From Botryosphaeria dothidea (lineage: Eukaryota; Ascomycota; Dothideomycetes; Botryosphaeriales; Botryosphaeriaceae): 64,000 nt of DNA. Location of the stretch: contig WWBZ02000016.1 in the NCBI GenBank assembly GCA_011503125.2, positions 2,852,001 through 2,916,000 of the forward strand, given 5' to 3'. Position numbers and translations under genes: made by a program. Shown here piece after piece: positions 11,451-22,984 of the stretch. The notes below the pieces were generated by a model that was given only the letters and a program-made list of their open reading frames with translations, was not told the origin of the DNA and ran no database searches. Numbering within the stretch: position 1 is the stretch's first letter; each line of letters opens with the position of its first letter.

Positions 11451-12034
11451 TGAGTTGGGGTTAATGTTTATTTTTTGGGGGTAAAGATGAGGCGGCCTGC
11501 GTGTGTGGGATGCGGTATAAACGGATGAGAAGCACGCGCGCATGTATCAATGTGTATGAGATGGACGGCACCTGTCACTTTCGCCATTGGGAGAGGGTTG
11601 CATTGTAGATCTAGGGAGTTTGGTGATTATACCTTGAAAATCTGCTGTTCATTATACATCAATGGTCAACGGAGACGCATGTTCACTCTCGATTCCCACT
11701 GCCCCTTTTCTCTGCATCGCTGCATTGCGTCCTTGATGAAGGATGAACTTCTGTTTGTGTCAGTTGAGTTTAAGGACGTTCTCGCCGAGTAACAAAAGCA
11801 AAGTGTTCGGAAGTCAAAGAGGATATAAAGTACAGTCTATTGGTAGAGGTAGGTTACCTAAGTGCAGAGAGCACGAAATCTACAACTAAAAGGAGAATAT
11901 GAACAGATCTCTAAAGAAAATAGTTCGAACAAGAAACAAGCCCGCTGCCAACCAGCGTGCTTTATTAGTAAAACCCAACCAAGTCTATATCATTGATCAT
12001 CAAAGCATCGCAATCCACCACCCGCACTTTTTCC
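11451..12034. other. Convergent 3' spacer
   Basis: It lies between two convergent genes and is AT-richer than its flanks. It must hold both 3' UTRs; nothing else recognised. Confidence 0.5.
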
Positions 12035-13801
12035 TCACTGCCTCGCCTCATCCTTCTCCTCATCACCCACCTTCTTCTCCTCCTTGAACCCCTGCTCCGT
12101 CGCCAACGCCTGATCCAGCGGCAACCCCTCGGTAAAGAAACTGATAACGAACGCCACGGCCGCCAGCGCGCACATGACGATCCACACGCGCCTGAGCCCG
12201 AACACGTACGCCACCTTCAGCTGCTCCTTCATCTCACCGGCCTCCATATTCTTAATCACCTCGACCAGCCCGCTCGCATCTTTGCTGTACGCGCCCGCGT
12301 ACGGCGCCAGCAGCGGATAGGTGTCCAGCTTCTGCCTGATCTGGTTCTGGAAGATGACGCCGCCAATCGCGACGCCGAGCGTCTGGCCCAGCGCGCGCAG
12401 GAAGGCGAACATGGTGACGGCGGCGGCCTGGTCCTCGGCGGCGGCGGCGGCCTGCACGGCCATGCCCATCGAGGGGAACAGGATGCCCGTGCCGATGCCC
12501 GGCACGAGGTTGAGGAAGATCCACGACGCGACAGGCGTGTCGACGTCGAGGTAGATGAGCAGGCCCAGCCCGAACGTCGTCAGGAACCAGCCCGACCACA
12601 GCGCCCACCGGTAGCGGCCCGTGTGCGCGATGGCGAAGCCGACGATCATGGCGGCCGGCGCGACGGTGAAGGTCTGCGGGAAGAGGGCGACGCCGGCGAG
12701 GATGGGCGAGTATCCCTTGACGGCTTCGTAGTAGAGGGGCGCGTAGTAGAGCTCGGACCAGAGGACGAGGCCGTGCAGGACGGTTTGGGCGAAGGTGGAT
12801 GCGGCGGTGCGGTTCTTGAAGACGCGGGTTTGGATGAGCGGGTTGGCGGCGTAGCGGTCTTCGTAGACGATGAAGGCGACGAGGGCGACGCCGCAGAGGA
12901 TGAGCGGGACGAGGGTGCGCCAGGAGGACCACTCGTACATGACGCCGCCCCAGGTGATGGGGATGAGGAAGCCGGTCGTGGCGGCGACGAAGACGACGAC
13001 GCCGGGCCAGTCGATGCGGAGGAGCTTGTGCATGAGCGAGCTGGTGCGGAAGTGCAGCTTCATGAAGAAGATGATGAGCGGGACGCCGATGCCGATGAAG
13101 GGGAGGTTGATCCAGAAGATCCAGCGCCAGCTCACGTTCTCGGCGAAGCCGCCGCCGAGGAGAGGGCCAAACACTGTTCCCAAGGCCCACATGGCGCTGA
13201 TGAAACTGAACCATTTTCCACGTTCGCGGAGCGGTACTAGATCGGTCACGACGATCTCGGTGAGAACGATAATGCCGCCGCCACCGATGCCTTGGATGCT
13301 GCGGCCCACGAGGATAACGGTGAAGTTGTTGGCTACGGCCGCAATGATAGCTCCGACACCGAAGAGAGTGAGTGACAGGAAGATCATGGGCTTGCGGCCG
13401 AAGACATCACTGAAGGAGCCGATGACGGGCTGGAAGACGGTCGCAGTGAGGAGGAAGGAAGTACCGGCCCAGAATGCTTCAATTGCGGAGCCGCGAAGTG
13501 CTTTTGCCATAATCTAGAGACAGTCAGTCAAGCAGCTCCAGCAGATTCTGAGAAATATACTGACTGAGAGAGCAACGGATATACTGGTTGCGTCGAGTGC
13601 AGCCATCAAGGTGATGACGGAAAGAGAGCAGAAGGCAACGTAAAAGCGCCAGCCAGGATTGAAAGTCGGCGGCGCGGCGGCATTGGGTGATTCTGTCTGC
13701 GTCTCACTCTGCTTTCCTGGTGATGAAGGCGTGATGTCCCCCGACGGCGATGCTGACTTCGCAGAAGCGACTTCTGATTGAGGTAGCGACATCTCAGCCA
13801 T
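12035..13801 (-). CDS. MFS transporter, DHA2 (14-TMS) drug:H+ antiporter family
   Basis: Two exons, 13565-13801 and 12035-13513, joined by a 51-bp intron in phase 0, give 571 residues. The cytosolic N-terminus of about 48 residues is Ser/Pro-rich; the first membrane segment ends in ALDATSISVALS, a motif common in DHA2 proteins. Motif A (GSFSDVFGRKPMI) and the Gly-rich antiporter motif (SIQGIGGGGIIVLTEIVVTD) are clear, followed by LVPLRERGKW and WRWIFWINLPFIGIG. Length and the number of hydrophobic stretches fit 14 spans in the plasma or vacuolar membrane. Likely exports xenobiotics or secondary metabolites; no metabolite cluster is visible beside it, so cargo is unknown. The ATG at 13801 is preferred; a second in-frame ATG lies three codons in. 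Confidence 0.9.
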
Positions 13802-15275
13802 GTCTCACCAATTTGACGTTGAGATATGGATCGAAGTGTCCGAAAGGACGGGGGTTTGGGTGCGAATTAAGCGCAGCCCTCAAAGAGCGGGGCTACTTGG
13901 TGAGAGTGGTGAAAGAAATAGCTGAATGGGCTGGGAATTTCCGGGTCCAGACCAAAGAACTTCAATGGCGCTGAAAACGAGGTAGACAATATTAGACCAT
14001 GCAAAGTTGGAAGGAACTATTAGAGGATCCAATGGTTCACTCAGCGACCCCAGGTGTAGGGATCTGTGTTGGCGGTGTTGTATGTACAAGCTGGCTGCGT
14101 GCTCTCATGATTTATAGCATGATGCACAGCTATACACGCGCATATGTGGCTCCCTCTTTCCCAGGCAGAAGGATAACAGATGTGGGTGCGCATGTTGGTT
14201 CTGCTTTGGGAGGCCGTCGGGCCATCATCATGGCCGTGTCAGGGGACCTTTCGGATTAGCAAGCGCCAGGCTTCGCTTCTCAATTCCCATGGTAACGGAC
14301 ATAAGAAAGACTGGCGGGAAGACCGAAGGGCCGCATGCTGACACGGTCTCCTAGGCTGCAGCCATTGACTTGTTGGCCTTGGAGGATGGGCGGATGGGCA
14401 GCCACCGCGACCCAGCTGAGCACTACTGCAGATGGGGCCGTGGGACTGGTGGCTGCAAACGGCATGATGTTGGACCGGGGGGGAGATGGCACGGGGAGGA
14501 TCGGAGGGACTGTTGGCTGCTCGGGCGGAAAAGTCGGCCTGACATTCGCCCGCCTTCTGTGCCGATCACGTGGCCGCTTCCGTTATCGCTTTGCCGTCCG
14601 ATCGGAGACGACGACGATCACCACCACCACACTGCTCACTTCAACTTCAGACGCTCTGACAACTCTGATTTGACGAATCATGCCCATCGACACCAGCCCA
14701 CATCGCCAAGGCCATCTGACTACTGCTGCATACACATGCACCACAAACCCTTGCGCGGCTTTTGCCATGCCTCCACCTTGGAGCAAACAAAAACGACGTC
14801 GAAGAGCCCTCATCTCGGACAGTAACTTCCGTGCTTGATTGATGGGCGTAGGGAGCAGCGTCATGTTGGTTAGGCCTTGGCCCAATCACACCCCATTGTG
14901 CTCAACTCTATTTGAAATCCCCCGTGCCGGAACGCGGCTTTTCTTCCCGCTTCTCCAACGGTCCATGCAAAGGTTGTGTGAAGAAGATTTTATGAGCAGG
15001 ATCTTCTAATTTGTCCTTAAAACAATCACCGGTCCCTACCACTGGCTGGCGGCCTCTCTTTTCATCTCCCTCAGATCGCCAGATTTCGAGACTCTGCGCC
15101 ATCTACCGACCGTCTTTTTCTTTGTCCTTTGTCTGCCAAGTCCCATATCCGGAATGCTTGCCCATTCCGCACGTGGGCTTCTGAGCCCCTTTGTTGTACG
15201 AGGCCGTCACCACTGCCGTCCTCCCACTGCAATTCCCAAATCATCCCACTTAATCTGCTACAGCTCCTGCCAGGA
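13802..15275. other. Divergent intergenic region, 1.5 kb
   Basis: It separates the transporter from the Ser/Pro-rich protein gene and should hold both promoters. Small open frames on either strand look accidental. No repeat or RNA gene recognised. Confidence 0.45.
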
Positions 15276-17696
15276 ATGCATGACGCCAAGAACCGTTCCC
15301 CTCCAACTGCTCCTGTATATTGGAATCACACTCCCGCACTTGGCGGCATGGAGCAGACAGCACCGTCTTTCCGTGACTTCATGAGGACCGTTCCGCCATC
15401 TCAAGCTCCGCAGCTCAAGCCTTTGCCACCAGTACCACGGACGCGACAGCCATCTGCGGTGCCATACGTGCCACCTCACAGCTCGTCGCTGACTTCAAAT
15501 GCTCGCACGAGCCGTTCCGAGGGCTTCTTGAAGACAGCTTCGACGGAATGGGAAAGCGACGAGGAGGCTCCTGGAGAGAGAGCTCCTGAGCCGCCGAATG
15601 ACTTCTTGCAGCCAGCAACATATACTGTCAGCAACCCCGTCCTGTCAAAGCCTGACAGGGAGGACCTGCCTGTATTGGAGCCAAGGAAATTTGAATTACT
15701 CATACCGGATCCTTCGCCACAGGCGAGCCCCGACATGCTAACTCCTGCTTTCGAATATGAAACTCATATGGACTTTCCGCCAAGCCCAGCTTCCAGTAAA
15801 CCACCGCAGACGCCGCTTCCCCCTATACCCAGCGGCATCAGTCCTGCGAAGCTAAAGGATTTATCAATGCTCAAGAAGACGCCCACGCCCCCTTCTCCTG
15901 CACCATCCTGGGATGCAAGTGTAATAAGCCCGGCTACGGCACTCTCAGAAGCACCTCTTGCCATCTCTCCTTTCAGCTTGGCCACGCCGGTTACGTCCAT
16001 CTCTCGCCAATGGGCAACAGTACCTCAGTCTCCCCCGTGGTCGCGGGACTTCTCCCAGTACGTCCAGCAGTCTGCTTCGTCATCCCCCCACCGGCTGGTT
16101 GCGCGAAGTGCAGCGCCTGGTGCCGATGACGAATGGGAAGACATGGAAGAGACTCGACGTGCTCGCGGGAACAGATTGTCTGTTGATTACCATTCAGTGC
16201 TCGTAGACCAGTACCGCGATCTTGTCTCTCCTTCCTCGGATATGTTTGGCGACGACAAACAAGAAACACTCTGGACACCTCCTCAGAGTCCATCGACGGG
16301 GGATGACGATCTGATACCGTTACCACTTGCTCTAAAGACTGAACCCACAGATCGATATGCTGTTATCGATCGTAGCAGCCCCTTCCCGGAGGACCACTAC
16401 GAACAGCCTTCACCACAGCATCATCGAAGAAAGTTAAGCATCCGGGAGAAGATCCCTGCACTAGCAGCTGGAACTCTCAACATGATTCTGCCGTCCCACC
16501 ACTCAAGGAAATCCAGCACCACTAGTTCCCGCAGCGGCGAGATTCCAATATCTCCGCCCGCAGACCATGAGAGCTTCAGAGAAGTCGATCCAAAACCCGG
16601 GCCACGGCCCGCACCACGCTACCGGGCACGTAGTCGTGTATTTCCCGTCTACACACGGCCGCAGTCGGGTATCTACGCCATCACGCGCGCAAAGCCCGTC
16701 CTCAAGAGCGTAAAGAAGGGCAAGAAGGGCAAGAAGGAGGAAGATCAACCAAAGGAGCCCCCCCTCACCCTGACTCTCACCTCCTCGCTTTCAACTAACA
16801 CCTCCTCAACTCGACCGTCAGTGGAACGCAGCCGCCCAACCGCTACATCACCAACCCAGATGCCCGCCAGCCCGTCCCTATCCCTCTTTCCCACGTCAAG
16901 CCGCCCTTCCCCGTCAACCGCATCCACCACCTCAACGAAACCCCCACTATCCCCACGTCCTTCCCTCTCCAACAACCCCTCCCCGTCCCCACCCCCACCA
17001 CCACGCACAAAAGCATCGAATCCCGCCGCCTCCACGACGAAATCCCCCGCACCCTCGCCCCTCGCCCGCGGCCTCACCCACACCGAGCTCTTCTCCCTCT
17101 CCCCGCGCGCCCCCACACCTCCGCCAAAACCGACGACCACAAAAGGCAACAAAGCCATTCCCTCCTACCCGCGCCAGCTCGCCGCCGGCCCGCCTCCCGA
17201 AAACAGCAGCCACCGCCGCCCAAAATCCTCCACTGCGCGCGCCGCCCTCAGCGCGCTCGGCATCGGCAGCAGCAGCAGCACACCCCGCAAAAGCGCACCC
17301 ACCAGCAGCGACGGAGCACGCCTCCTCTTCGTCCACGAAAAGCCCGCGCCGAGCCTCCCGCATGGCGCGGCGTTGCCGCCACCCTCGTCTTCAACCGGCC
17401 AGGAGCGTCTGCATCGAAGCGCCAGCGGCGCATTGTCGTCGTCGTCGTGGGTGCGGGGGAGGGAGACGTCGCTGGTGAAGCGGGCGGTGGAGGCGCACCG
17501 GGCGCACCGGCGCGAGCGGCAGAAGCAGGAGATGAAGCGGAGCATTCGCGTGCTGGGGCAGACGGATCCGCAGGTGGTGGAGGGGTACGTGCGGGTGTCG
17601 TCGTCGTTGTCGTCGTCGTCGGGGGTGAGGCCGATGTTTCGGGGGGATGGGGAGGGGGGTGCGGCGGTGAGGGGAGGAGGGGAAGGGTGGTTGTGA
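15276..17696 (+). CDS. Large Ser/Pro-rich, mostly disordered protein, function unknown
   Basis: A single uninterrupted frame of 806 residues from ATG 15276 (in-frame ATGs at 15129 and 15348 are alternatives). It is dominated by Pro, Ser and Thr with many SP/TP sites and polyproline PxxP segments, suggesting phosphorylation or SH3 partners. One less disordered patch has acidic WEDMEETRRARGNRLSVDYH, and a basic patch has KSVKKGKKGKKEEDQPK. Near the C-terminus SSSWVRGRETSLVKRAVEAH leads into a strongly basic helix (HRERQKQEMKRSIR in part) that looks conserved-like. No enzyme domain, signal peptide or membrane span is seen. Codon use turns strongly C-rich from about 16.8 kb, in the low-complexity part. 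No family recognised. Confidence 0.7.
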   Translation: MHDAKNRSPPTAPVYWNHTPALGGMEQTAPSFRDFMRTVPPSQAPQLKPLPPVPRTRQPSAVPYVPPHSSSLTSNARTSRSEGFLKTASTEWESDEEAPGERAPEPPNDFLQPATYTVSNPVLSKPDREDLPVLEPRKFELLIPDPSPQASPDMLTPAFEYETHMDFPPSPASSKPPQTPLPPIPSGISPAKLKDLSMLKKTPTPPSPAPSWDASVISPATALSEAPLAISPFSLATPVTSISRQWATVPQSPPWSRDFSQYVQQSASSSPHRLVARSAAPGADDEWEDMEETRRARGNRLSVDYHSVLVDQYRDLVSPSSDMFGDDKQETLWTPPQSPSTGDDDLIPLPLALKTEPTDRYAVIDRSSPFPEDHYEQPSPQHHRRKLSIREKIPALAAGTLNMILPSHHSRKSSTTSSRSGEIPISPPADHESFREVDPKPGPRPAPRYRARSRVFPVYTRPQSGIYAITRAKPVLKSVKKGKKGKKEEDQPKEPPLTLTLTSSLSTNTSSTRPSVERSRPTATSPTQMPASPSLSLFPTSSRPSPSTASTTSTKPPLSPRPSLSNNPSPSPPPPPRTKASNPAASTTKSPAPSPLARGLTHTELFSLSPRAPTPPPKPTTTKGNKAIPSYPRQLAAGPPPENSSHRRPKSSTARAALSALGIGSSSSTPRKSAPTSSDGARLLFVHEKPAPSLPHGAALPPPSSSTGQERLHRSASGALSSSSWVRGRETSLVKRAVEAHRAHRRERQKQEMKRSIRVLGQTDPQVVEGYVRVSSSLSSSSGVRPMFRGDGEGGAAVRGGGEGWL

Positions 17697-19004
17697 GGGA
17701 GGGGGGTTTATAATGTGTCATCTGTGGTGTTGTTGCGCTTGTAAGGTCGGTGCCTCGTTGGTGTGGTGTGTGATGGCGGGGTATGAGAGAGGGATTGACG
17801 CCTCGGGGTGTAATTTAAGAGATGTTGAACCATACTGCATGGTAAAATGGTGCGTTGCTTTGTCAAACCTCGAACCTCGCACTCTGAGGTGGAGATGAGA
17901 GCCTGCTGATTAGCTTCGATAGAGAAGCTTCGTCCTGCTCGGTCGTTTATGAAAGGTATATCGAAAACTCGTCTGCAAGGCTCCCGGGATGCCCAATTCC
18001 ACAGGATGGTTAAATCATTTTGTGGGCTCTTCATTGGATGAATTCGAAGATTCATCTGTAGTACAATATAAGCTGGAACTGACTTTGGCACACATAGTAG
18101 GTAAGACTCAAGATTGCCGAGAAAACACCTCTCAAAAATCATATCAACATTCTAGAAGGAACACAAGGAATATACGCGTGTGCCTCTGTCTGCTACGCCC
18201 AAAGAGGAATCGACACTGATTACAAGCAACGGGACGATTCAATCTTGCCGAATTCCGAGGCTGTCGTTATCTACTGCAAGTCCTGGGTCAAGAGCAGTGG
18301 GATGTAGTGTTGTCACCGGAAAGGCGTATTATGTCATGCAATGGGTGGGAGATGATTCATAAGCAGTTGAAGAACGGGGGCAGTCGAGTTATTTGTACGA
18401 GAGAATAACTGCAGGTGCGTCTGAGCGAAGTCCGCAGATCACGTAGCGGGGCGCAGCAGACACGTCGACGCGAGCAAAAGAAGGAGCGGACGAGGCTGAG
18501 GCTCTGCCCACGAGGCGTTCTGCGACGGGCGTCGAGGAAGAGATGGTGTCAAATAACGTCAGCCGGCAGAGCCCCGCAGTCTGCAGTCTGCAGGGCGTCG
18601 AAGTCAAGGAAGGACTTGCCTTTCTGACCTCCGTGCGCGGCCCCTGCGTTGCCCGCCGCCGCCACCGAGACCCCGCGCCATACCGCGATAGGAAAGATCC
18701 GAAGCCGGAGATCGGACAAGAGCCCTTGTTACCCGCCGATAAGCGCAAATCTCCATGCAACAGCTCGACCGCCAAAACCAACGCACGCGCGCCCTACGAC
18801 ACGCTGGGGACTGCACGCTCCTCTGCCGCGTCCAATTGGCCTTTTCTCTTACCACATTCTTACGAAACACCAACCATTCTTTGCCTATCGAGTGCAATCC
18901 TTCCTTTTCTTCCGCTCTTCACCGTCGCTGCCCCGCAACCACCATTTCTTGACACTATTTACCCCAACACCAACCCCCGCGATACACCGCACAACCGCCA
19001 GAAC
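17697..19004. other. Spacer and 5' region of the aromatic aminotransferase gene
   Basis: 1.3 kb without a supported gene. The last 200 bp before the next ATG are pyrimidine-rich, as expected for a fungal promoter and leader. Confidence 0.45.
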
Positions 19005-20838
19005 ATGACTCCCCCGCCCCCGGCCGCCATCGAAGTGATCCCCTCCGCCGCACCCGCCAGCAACGGCGGCGTGACCGACGGTCCCATGAGGCTCGAGGAC
19101 ATCTACTCTCGCCGCAAGAAGACGGACAAGTCGCAATGGGGCACCGCCGCGCCCTCGCGCAGCGAGAACTTCAAGGCCTACTCGCACTCGCACAAGCCCA
19201 AGGCCAAGAAGTGGGACAGTAAGGTTCCCCCCAAAAAAGAAGCTCCGCAGTCCTCCACAACCCAGAAAAAGACAAAAGAAAGAGAGCAGGGGGAAAGAAA
19301 AAGGTTAAAAAGGTCGTGAAGACTGATACACGGGAAATTAGGTAAATTCAGCATCGAGTCCCTCTCACGCACCCCCGCACGCCTCAAGGGCGCCGCCGTC
19401 TACCTGGCCCGCCCGGGCATCATCTCGCTGGGCGGCGGCCTGCCGTCCTCCGAATACTTCCCCTTCGAGGAGCTCTCCTTCCGCGCGCCGGGGCCCGGCC
19501 ACTTCGACGACGTCACGGCCGCCGCGTGGGACACGCTCTCGGTCGGCAAGCACGACATGGCCGCCGGCAAGTCCAACTACGACATCGCGACGGCGTACAA
19601 CTACCACCAGGGCTCGGGTTCTGCGCAGCTGCTGCGCTGGATCACCGAGCACACGGAGCTGGTGCACAACCCGCCCTACGCCGACTGGGCGGTGACGCAG
19701 ACGGTCGGCTCGACCTCCGCGCTCGACATGTCGCTGCGCATGCTGACCGAGCCGGGCGACTACGTCGTGTCGGACGAGTACGCCTTCAGCACCGCCATGG
19801 ACACGGCCGCGCCGCTGCGCGTCAAGTTCGCCGGCGTCAAGATGGACGCCGAGGGCATGCTGCCCGCCGACCTCGACGCCGTGCTGTCCAACTGGGACCC
19901 GGCCGCCCGCAGCGGCGCCCGCAAGCCGCACGTCCTCTACCTCGTGCCCACCGGCCAAAACCCCACGGGTGCGACGGCGAGCGCGGGCCGCCGCCGCGAG
20001 ATCTACGCCGTCGCGCAGAAGCACGACCTGCTCATCCTCGAGGACGAGCCGTACTACTTCCTGCAGATGGACCCGTACACGGGCGCCGACGCGCCGCCCG
20101 CCCCGCCGCCCAAGTCGCACGAGGAGTTCCTGGCGGCCGTGGTGCCGTCGCTGCTGAGCATGGACGTGGACGGGCGCGTGCTGCGCTTCGACTCCTTCTC
20201 CAAGGTCATCGCGCCCGGCAGCCGCGTGGGTTGGATCACCGCGTCCGAGCAGCTGATCGAGCGCTACTCCAAGCACGCCGACGTCTCGACCCAGGGCCCC
20301 AGCGGCATGAGCCAGCTGATGCTGTTCAAGATGCTCGACGAGCACTGGGGCCACCCGGGCTACATCGACTGGCTCATCCACATCCGCAAGGAGTACACGC
20401 AGCGCCGCAACATCATCGTCGACGCCTGCGAGAGGCACCTGCCCCACGAGATCGTCAGCTGGAACCCGCCCATGGCGGGCATGTTCGTAAGTTCTACCTA
20501 CCCCTGAGTCAATTGAAAATCGCAATAAAACCCGGTAACTCGACGAGGAAACTTGCTCACTGATGACCTTTTTACAGCACTGGCTGCAGGTTGACTGGCG
20601 CAAGCATCCGCACGCCTCGACCAAGAGCATCACCGAGATCGAGGAGGAAATCTTCCTCGCCGCCGTCGACAAGGGCGCCCTCGTCATCCGCGGCAGCTGG
20701 TTCTACGCCGAGCCCGACGCCAAGCACGAAAACATGTTCTTCCGCGCCTCGTTCGCTGCGGCGCCGTCCGACAAGATCCAGGAAGGCATTCGTCGCTTTG
20801 GTGAGGCCGTCAGAGAGAGTTTCCAGCTGCAGGCGTAG
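19005..20838 (+). CDS. aro8: Aromatic amino acid aminotransferase (Aro8-type)
   Basis: PLP enzyme of the class I/II aminotransferases that moves amino groups between aromatic amino acids and 2-oxoacids, last step of Phe/Tyr synthesis and first of their breakdown; also related to alpha-aminoadipate aminotransferase. Exons 19005-19218, 19342-20486 and 20578-20838 give 539 residues. Landmarks: ARPGIISLGGGLPSSEYFP at the start of the fold, VGSTSALDMSLRML, YLVPTGQNPTGATAS (PLP Asn region), EDEPYYFLQM, and the PLP lysine in DSFSKVIAPGSRVGW. The exon 3 start follows PPMAGMF, and the end FRASFAAAP carries the substrate-carboxylate Arg. The N-terminal 70 residues form a basic leader with LEDIYSRRKKTDKSQWG, common in fungal members. 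Cytosolic. Aro9-like paralogs cannot be excluded. Confidence 0.9.
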
Positions 20839-21176
20839 AGAGAAAGAAGAGCGGAGCCGTTGATGCTCCGATAGAAGAGAGCGTGTAAGTCTGCTTGAAA
20901 ACCGATAGATCAACTCTGTACCACATGAAAGTCATGTTTACGGATCATGTTGCAATGGATTTTCGGATGATTGTAAATATTGCGTCGGCGTTGGATGGCA
21001 TTGGTTCTTGTTGGGTTTCAACACTTGCATTTAGACCAGCGATATCCATGAGCGATACGTCCAGAATACAAAAACTTGAGAATATAGCGGTTTTCTTTTT
21101 ACATTGGAATTGATAGGCTTTTCTTATGATCGTATCGTCGGAGTGCTTGTTTGGAAAGAGGATTGGGCAGGGATAT
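20839..21176. other. Convergent 3' spacer
   Basis: A short AT-rich stretch between two convergent genes; presumed 3' UTRs only. Confidence 0.5.
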
Positions 21177-21997
21177 CTAGTTGATGAAGTTGACGCAGAA
21201 GAAATGCAGGATAAAGCTTCCGAAGACGAAGTCCGCAAATGCCCTGCAAGATCCGAGTCAGCTCGTATCCTCAAGATGAGACGTAGCAGATCGGCTTCTA
21301 GATAGCATGATCGTATAAAGAATGTGGTCGGGAGGCTTCTGGAGACGTACCGCTCGTGAGAGATGCTTCCAAACTCGTTCTTGTTCTCCGGGTTGGTCTG
21401 GATGCGCAAGCTCGCGGTGAGGACGAACTGGCCAACGGTGGCGCTGAAGCCGGACAGGAAGGCGTTGAAAGGCTGCAATGAAGAGAAACGTTAGCTTATT
21501 GTCCAAAGCAAACTTCTAGAAACCTGCAGCATCAATTGGTCCTCTGGTCCGCTCAATTGATTCCCCAACCCCGAACGCGCGGCCTCTAGATCTGTAAATC
21601 CGTTTCCACGTTCGCTGTCCCCTTGGCCGTTCCATAACCCAGAAGATAAGGAACTCGGGCAACTCACGAAGTTTCCACCGATGACGCAGTACAAGAACTG
21701 CAGCGCGCCGACGGCGACCAGGAAGACCATGAAGACGTCCAGCAGCTTGGTGCGCTGGTCCGTCTTGTTGACGTAGTTCCTCCACACGTTGTTGGCAATG
21801 GCCGCGGCGTCGTTCGAGTTGGCCTTGGACGAGCTGCTGCTGCTCGAGCCGACGGCGCCGGTGGAGCTTGTCGCGGTGGCCGGCTTGGTCGTGTGCGAAG
21901 CGGCGCTGGGGACGGACGCGGCTGGGTCGGCGGCCGATGCGGGCACGGCGGCGGCGACGGCGGTGTTGCCGCCCTGGGTGCGCTGGCGAGGAGGCAT
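21177..21997 (-). CDS. ost2: Oligosaccharyltransferase subunit DAD1/Ost2
   Basis: Small membrane subunit of the ER oligosaccharyltransferase, which transfers the preassembled glycan to Asn in nascent proteins. Exons 21668-21997, 21351-21472 and 21177-21243 give 172 residues; introns are 195 and 107 bp. The DAD1 core begins near [20 protein letters not shown], continues [20 protein letters not shown] across the first splice, then [20 protein letters not shown] and finally [15 protein letters not shown] in the last exon. The animal protein is about 113 residues; here a roughly 70-residue Ala/Ser-rich leader precedes the core, as seen in many ascomycetes. The ATG at 21997 is the only reasonable start. 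It is divergent from the TMEM14-like gene. Confidence 0.93.
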
Positions 21998-22507
21998 TGT
22001 GGGCTCTGTGGGCTCGATCGGGAAGAGTTTGGCAGAAAAAAGCGTGGTTGCGGGAGAGTCGGTGGTGGTGGTGATGTTGCAGCTCCGTCCGAATAAGGCC
22101 AGATGGATGTTCTGTCCACCATGCAGGCTCCGGGGAGCTCGGGCCACTCTTCACACACCCTCTCTGGCTGTCTCCCCTCGGGGACGCGCAATTATTGGAG
22201 CTCGCCGGAACCCTTGCTTACGTACGCCTTCGCGCTCTTCTGAAGCGCCGACACGCCGACGCATCGAATGGCATCCCAGCGAATTTCGAAGCGCGTCATC
22301 GACTAGATCCGGACGGAGTGTCCGCGGCCCCGTCCGCATCCGAGGGGAAGCTGAGCTCCCAAAGCTTACAAGAGCTCTGTCACTCCAGACCTCCGACAGC
22401 TTTCCCCGCCTTCTAAATCTCCCTTCTCCTCAAATCACAACTCAAGCCTCACTCTCACACTTCAGTCCTCCGATCCAATTCTTCATTCAACGACCAATCC
22501 ATCCACA
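21998..22507. promoter_or_regulatory. Shared divergent promoter, DAD1/Ost2 and TMEM14-like genes
   Basis: A 510-bp spacer between two divergent start codons. Pyrimidine-rich runs lie immediately before the right-hand ATG. No specific operator recognised. Confidence 0.45.
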
Positions 22508-22984
22508 ATGGTAAATCGCACCAATCCGCACCAATCGCCAATTGCATCACCACCGCAACCACGCTTGCAGCATAGCTGACAACCCGCGCGCAGGGCCTCG
22601 AAACCATCGCCTTCATCCTCGGCGCGCTAACCGCCGGCGGCGGCATCACCGGCTACGTGCGCACCGGCTCGATCCCCTCCGTCGCCGCAGGCGTCACCGT
22701 CGGCACTCTCGTACGCCTTCTCCCGCTGCAACCATTTCCTCGGAGAGGAAAAAAAAAGAAAAGCTGACAAAGAACAGTACTGCCTCGGCGGCTACCGCAT
22801 CTCGCAGAAGCAGGCGTACGGCGTCGAGCTGGCGCTGCTGGCCTCGGTCATTCTGGCCGGCTCGTCCATCCCGCGCGCCATCAAGACGCGCAAGCCCCTC
22901 CCCATCGGCCTCAGCCTGCTCGCGACCTATGGTCTGATCAACTTCGGCATGGCGTGGCAGAATAAGACGGTCAAGACTGCTTAG
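22508..22984 (+). CDS. TMEM14-like (UPF0136) small membrane protein
   Basis: Three exons: 22508-22510, 22594-22710 and 22778-22984, coding for 108 residues. The first coding exon is the ATG alone, followed directly by donor GTAAAT; the second starts with GLETIAFILGALTAGGGITG. The protein has four short hydrophobic segments and the family features TGYVRTGSIPSVAAG, YCLGGYRISQKQAYG and KPLPIGLSLLATYGLINFGM. TMEM14 proteins sit in the mitochondrial inner membrane or ER; in animals TMEM14C aids haem synthesis, and fungal roles are not settled. Length fits the family. Confidence 0.9.

Noticed and set aside
11993..13240. 415-codon plus-strand frame opposite the MFS transporter
   Set aside because: Antisense to a clear transporter; the product is Asp/Glu/Arg/Gly low complexity as expected from the opposite strand.
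19365..20687. 440-codon minus-strand frame opposite the aminotransferase
   Set aside because: Antisense shadow of a gene with clear PLP motifs.
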